Part shown: positions 5,867-5,876 of the stretch, piece by piece
How the letters are laid out: every line of letters begins with the position of its first letter
Position numbering within the stretch: the first letter of the stretch is position 1
From: Armatimonadota bacterium
Lineage (GTDB): Bacteria > Armatimonadota > Zipacnadia > Zipacnadales > FEN-943
Direction: 5' to 3'
NCBI GenBank assembly: GCA_026419655.1
Contig: JANZZA010000108.1
Location: 1-5,876, forward strand
Length of the DNA stretch: 5,876 bases
Notes under the pieces: generated by a model
Told to the model about the DNA's origin: nothing
Seen by the model: only the letters and a program-made list of their open reading frames with translations
Database searches by the model: none
Position numbers and translations under genes: made by a program

Positions 5867-5876
5867 CAGGAAGCTG

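Larger units (their letters stand above)
5511..5876. other. Intergenic region after the large gene
   Basis: These 366 bases hold no gene I can support. The stretch 5511-5678 shows nothing recognisable and no clear intrinsic terminator after the stop at 5508-5510. A minus-strand 85-codon frame starting at 5810 has a fair ribosome site, but it runs straight through the repeat and has an unconvincing composition. The region contains repeat copy B (5679-5731), its stem-loops, and a promoter-like site near the right edge (5837-5866). Confidence 0.6.

Noticed and set aside
1..5876. Mobile-element, CRISPR, phage or RNA-gene content
   Set aside because: No transposase, integrase or phage protein, no regularly spaced repeats, and no tRNA-like or rRNA-like segment was seen on either strand.

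Overview
The window is GC-rich bacterial DNA with two complete protein-coding genes on the + strand, one probable gene tail at the left edge, and three non-coding stretches. The first complete gene encodes a textbook cytoplasmic family GH51 alpha-L-arabinofuranosidase. The second encodes a very large (1160 aa), probably exported, multidomain protein. Its N-terminal third looks like a glutamine-amidotransferase/ThuA-type fold. Its middle looks like a PHP (polymerase and histidinol phosphatase) domain that has lost most metal ligands. The remainder looks like several beta-sandwich modules I cannot name. No tRNA, rRNA, CRISPR array, insertion sequence or phage gene is visible. The gene content (GH51 plus a giant PHP-type secreted protein) fits an uncultured polysaccharide-degrading heterotroph, for example from the PVC group, Armatimonadota or Hydrogenedentota. 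That placement is inference from gene style only.

Layout. Bases 1-84 read as the last codons of an upstream gene. Bases 92-147 hold a G-rich repeat with a strong hairpin. The GH51 gene runs 206-1714. A 313-base gap (1715-2027) contains a possible sigma70-type promoter, a stem-loop at 1871-1902 and a perfect Shine-Dalgarno sequence for the next gene. The large gene runs 2028-5510. The final 366 bases hold no convincing gene. They contain a second, diverged copy of the G-rich repeat in the same orientation (5679-5731) and, at the edge, a perfect TATAAT box beside a 9-bp inverted repeat that could be a promoter/operator for a gene outside the window.

How the parts may work together. The arabinofuranosidase would remove terminal arabinofuranosyl units from imported arabinan or arabinoxylan fragments. 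The large protein lies downstream on the same strand, but the 313-base gap with its own candidate promoter argues against tight operon coupling, so a shared pathway is only suggested by proximity. The most interesting items are the apparently pseudo-enzymatic PHP domain in the giant secreted protein, and the paired 53-base repeats (42 of 53 positions identical, no gaps) that bracket the two-gene block.
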